Shown piece after piece: positions 6,365 through 7,721 of a stretch of 7,721 nt of DNA. The stretch's first letter is position 1, and each line of letters begins with the position of its first letter. A program made the position numbers and the translations under genes. Source of the stretch: Clostridiales bacterium (GTDB taxonomy: Bacteria; Bacillota; Clostridia; Oscillospirales; Oscillospiraceae); the NCBI GenBank assembly GCA_019422005.1, contig JAHZEF010000045.1, positions 8,016 through 15,736 of the forward strand, written 5' to 3'. The notes beneath the pieces are model-generated. The model saw nothing but the letters and a program-made list of their open reading frames with translations. It made no database searches and had not been told where the DNA came from.

Positions 6365-6715
6365 TCACTTGGAGTTTGGATGCAGGCGGTATCCGGACGG
6401 GGTCTTTTCCAGCAGGCGCTGATCCAGCATCCACAGGATCAGTTCCCGCGCATATGCATCGGCGTCGCCGACAACCGCTTTCTCCCGGGACCAGAACTCT
6501 CCTGTCCGAACGCCCTTCAGGGCCCCGGCAATCTCCGCTTCCGTCATTTGCCCCTGCCGCCTCATCCGCTTTACAATCCGCCCCGCGCACGTCCCGCGCA
6601 GGCGGCGCGCCATGGTTTCCTGCCGGTTGACCGCCTTGTGCAGCCCCCAGGCGTACAGGATCGCGGTCGCCAGGGCAAACAGCGCAATGCCCAGAATCAC
6701 ATAGAGCAGCTTCAT
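6365..6715 (-). CDS. Small one-pass membrane protein with a possible winged-helix tail, unknown function
   Basis: I do not recognise this 116-residue protein. Residues 3-23 form one hydrophobic membrane span with almost no preceding sequence. After it comes a basic stretch (H-K-A-V-N-R-Q-E-T-M-A-R-R-L-R, 26-40), so by the positive-inside rule the tail should be cytoplasmic. Residues 43-112 look like a compact helical domain. A helix R-I-V-K-R-M-R-R, a M-T-E-A-E-I-A-G-A-L turn, a further helix (84-101) and a short L-L-E-K-T-P-S-G-Y-R-L hairpin resemble a winged helix-turn-helix layout. The ATG overlaps the stop of the PqqD-like gene by four bases (ATGA, 6715-6712) and its own ribosome binding site is weak (AAAGGG-like), suggesting translational coupling and a shared role. 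A terminator follows. Confidence 0.7.
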   Translation of the reverse strand: MKLLYVILGIALFALATAILYAWGLHKAVNRQETMARRLRGTCAGRIVKRMRRQGQMTEAEIAGALKGVRTGEFWSREKAVVGDADAYARELILWMLDQRLLEKTPSGYRLHPNSK

Positions 6716-7068
6716 GGCCGTTTACCCTTTGCGGCAAACAGGATAAACCGGTTGTTCCGCAGAATCTGCATATACTTCACCAGCCGCGGATACAGCGGTT
6801 CCGCCTCCGCTCCGAACTGCACCTTCATGGCGTCTGCCAGCGCGCCTACCGTCCGGACGCCGTCGATCTGCTGCCAGAGGAAGCTGCCATACCGCTCCAG
6901 GGCAATATGGCTGACCCGGGGCGTATGAAAAAATTTCTGGGCGATCCTGTGATAAAAGCCCCGGTGGATCATATGCACCGTCACAATACCGTCCCGGAGA
7001 TCCCATTCGAAATCCGGATTGCGCACCGGCACATAATCCAGAAAGTTTTCCGTTTGTTTCCTTCCCAT
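6712..7068 (-). CDS. Stand-alone PqqD-like (RRE-fold) protein
   Basis: This 118-residue cytoplasmic protein resembles PqqD, the small winged-helix family that binds precursor peptides for radical SAM and other peptide-modifying enzymes (RiPP recognition element). The central region 58-108 carries the family pattern: G-x-F-L-W-Q-Q-I-D-G (61-70), R-T-V-x-x-L-A (72-78), an F-G-x-E-A-E-P-L-Y-x-R-L helix (85-96) and I-L-R-N-N-R-F-I (102-109). Residues 1-45 add a longer lead than classical PqqD, with a beta-rich W-D-L-R-D-G-I-V-T-V segment (22-31). The ATG at 7068 follows GGAGGAG with a rather short 4-nt gap. The neighbours are an OPT transporter and a membrane protein; no radical SAM enzyme or obvious precursor peptide lies in the window, so a PQQ or RiPP role is not supported and a regulatory or adaptor role is equally possible. 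Confidence 0.75.
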   Translation of the reverse strand: MGRKQTENFLDYVPVRNPDFEWDLRDGIVTVHMIHRGFYHRIAQKFFHTPRVSHIALERYGSFLWQQIDGVRTVGALADAMKVQFGAEAEPLYPRLVKYMQILRNNRFILFAAKGKRP

Positions 7069-7085
7069 AGCGCTCCTCCGCTCCT

Positions 7086-7105
7086 GCCGGGGCCGAAGCC
7101 CGGGC
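7086..7105 (-). promoter_or_regulatory. Intercistronic TTCG hairpin between OPT transporter and PqqD-like genes
   Basis: On the minus strand, arms at 7105-7098 and 7093-7086 pair at seven of eight positions (one C:C mismatch) around a TTCG loop at 7097-7094. It lies 9 nt past the transporter stop (7115) and just before the PqqD-like ribosome binding site. No T-run follows. It is likely to act as an RNA stability or expression-ratio element, like the hairpin after the binding-protein gene in the other operon. Confidence 0.5.
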
Positions 7106-7114
7106 GGCGCATCC

Positions 7115-7721
7115 TTACTTCTGATGTTCGTTCCGGATTTTCCTGTTCCAAATGGTAACCTTGAGGAGCGTCAGCAGCAGCAGCGCAAAGAATACCAGCC
7201 CGCCGATATTGCCCAGGCTCAGGTATCCGGAAATATTGAGGTAATCCGCAACCGTCTTGCCGTTGGTAAACTTGATCACGGCGCAAACCGCCAGAAGGAT
7301 GCCGACAATCCCTTCTCCGGCAATCATGCCCGAGGTATACAGGATTCCGGACTGTACAGTGTCTTCCTTGTGCTTCTCAGAGCGGTATTTCCGCTTCTCC
7401 AGGAAAAGCCGGATCAGGCCGCCCGCCATAATCGGCGTCGAAAGATGGATCGGCAGATACAGCCCGATGGCGAACGGCAGCACCGGGATCCGCAGGATCT
7501 CCGCCACCAGCGCCACAAACACGCCGATAAACACCAGATTCCAGGGAAGGTTGCCCTCCATGACGCCCTCCACGACCATTTTCATCAGCGTGGCCTGCGG
7601 TGCGCTCAGCTCCTCCGAACCGAAACCGTAAGCGGCGTTCAGCAGGTACATGATGGCGCCGATGGCAATCGCAGAAACCACGCAGCCTACCAGCTCGCCG
7701 ATCTGCTGCTTTTTCGGCGTT
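7115..7721 (-). CDS. OPT-family oligopeptide transporter, C-terminal part (start lies beyond the window)
   Basis: This is the last 201 residues of a polytopic membrane transporter; the frame stays open to the window edge at 7721. OPT-family members move oligopeptides, or in some lineages metal-chelate compounds, into the cell with protons. The fragment starts T-P-K-K-Q-Q-I-G-E-L and shows strongly family-like motifs: A-Y-G-F-G-S-E-E-L (residues 30-38), P-Q-A-T-L-M-K-M-V-V-E-G-V-M (41-54), N-L-P-W-N-L-V-F-I-G (57-66), and V-L-P-F-A-I-G-L-Y-L-P-I-H-L-S-T-P (80-96). Hydrophobic spans occur near 9-30, 58-90, 128-150 and 165-190, separated by a charged cytoplasmic loop (108-122). An apparent GTG start at 7681 lies inside this conserved sequence and is not the true start. 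It is the first visible gene of a minus-strand operon with the PqqD-like gene 46 nt downstream. Substrate cannot be told from this part. Confidence 0.88.
   Translation of the reverse strand, partial: TPKKQQIGELVGCVVSAIAIGAIMYLLNAAYGFGSEELSAPQATLMKMVVEGVMEGNLPWNLVFIGVFVALVAEILRIPVLPFAIGLYLPIHLSTPIMAGGLIRLFLEKRKYRSEKHKEDTVQSGILYTSGMIAGEGIVGILLAVCAVIKFTNGKTVADYLNISGYLSLGNIGGLVFFALLLLTLLKVTIWNRKIRNEHQK

Noticed and set aside
7679..7681. GTG as the start of the OPT transporter
   Set aside because: The frame continues upstream to the window edge with OPT-like sequence (K-K-Q-Q-I-G-E-L-V-G), so this codon is internal.
1..7721. CRISPR array, tRNA, rRNA, insertion sequence or attachment site
   Set aside because: No regularly spaced repeats, transposase frame, terminal inverted repeats or tRNA-like cloverleaf was seen on reading either strand; a profile search was not possible.

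Overview
The window looks like chromosomal DNA of an anaerobic member of the Bacillota (Clostridia, probably a gut lineage). The coding DNA is GC-rich, starts are preceded by strong AGGAGG-type ribosome binding sites and use ATG, TTG and GTG, the binding protein is a lipoprotein, and the operon carries two uroporphyrinogen-decarboxylase-like (URO-D superfamily) proteins of a kind I associate with gut Clostridia. This placement is inference from style and gene families; no 16S or other marker is present.

Positions 1-145 are an AT-rich leader with a plausible sigma-A promoter (60-87) and a perfect 9+9 bp inverted repeat (97-119) just downstream, a good candidate operator. From 146 to 6186 there is a five-gene plus-strand operon. 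It encodes a substrate-binding lipoprotein (146-1225), a permease (1314-2315) and a double ATPase (2330-3814), which together form a complete RbsB/RbsC/RbsA-type ABC importer, followed by two different URO-D-superfamily proteins (3844-4929 and 4957-6186). An 88-nt gap with a long hairpin separates the binding-protein gene from the permease gene; the other gaps are 14, 29 and 27 nt. No sugar kinase, isomerase, aldolase, corrinoid protein or regulator lies in the window.

Positions 6187-6364 separate convergent transcription units and hold two strong hairpins: one just after the plus operon, and one with a T-run facing the minus-strand operon. On the minus strand (7721 down to 6365) are the C-terminal 201 residues of an OPT-family transporter (cut by the window edge), a stand-alone PqqD-like protein, and a small one-pass membrane protein whose start overlaps the PqqD-like stop codon by 4 nt.

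Working model (inference): the first operon imports a small ligand, probably not ribose because several ribose-contact residues are changed, and the two URO-D-like proteins may act on it, for example by removing a methyl group. The second operon may couple peptide or metal-chelate transport with a peptide-binding PqqD fold.
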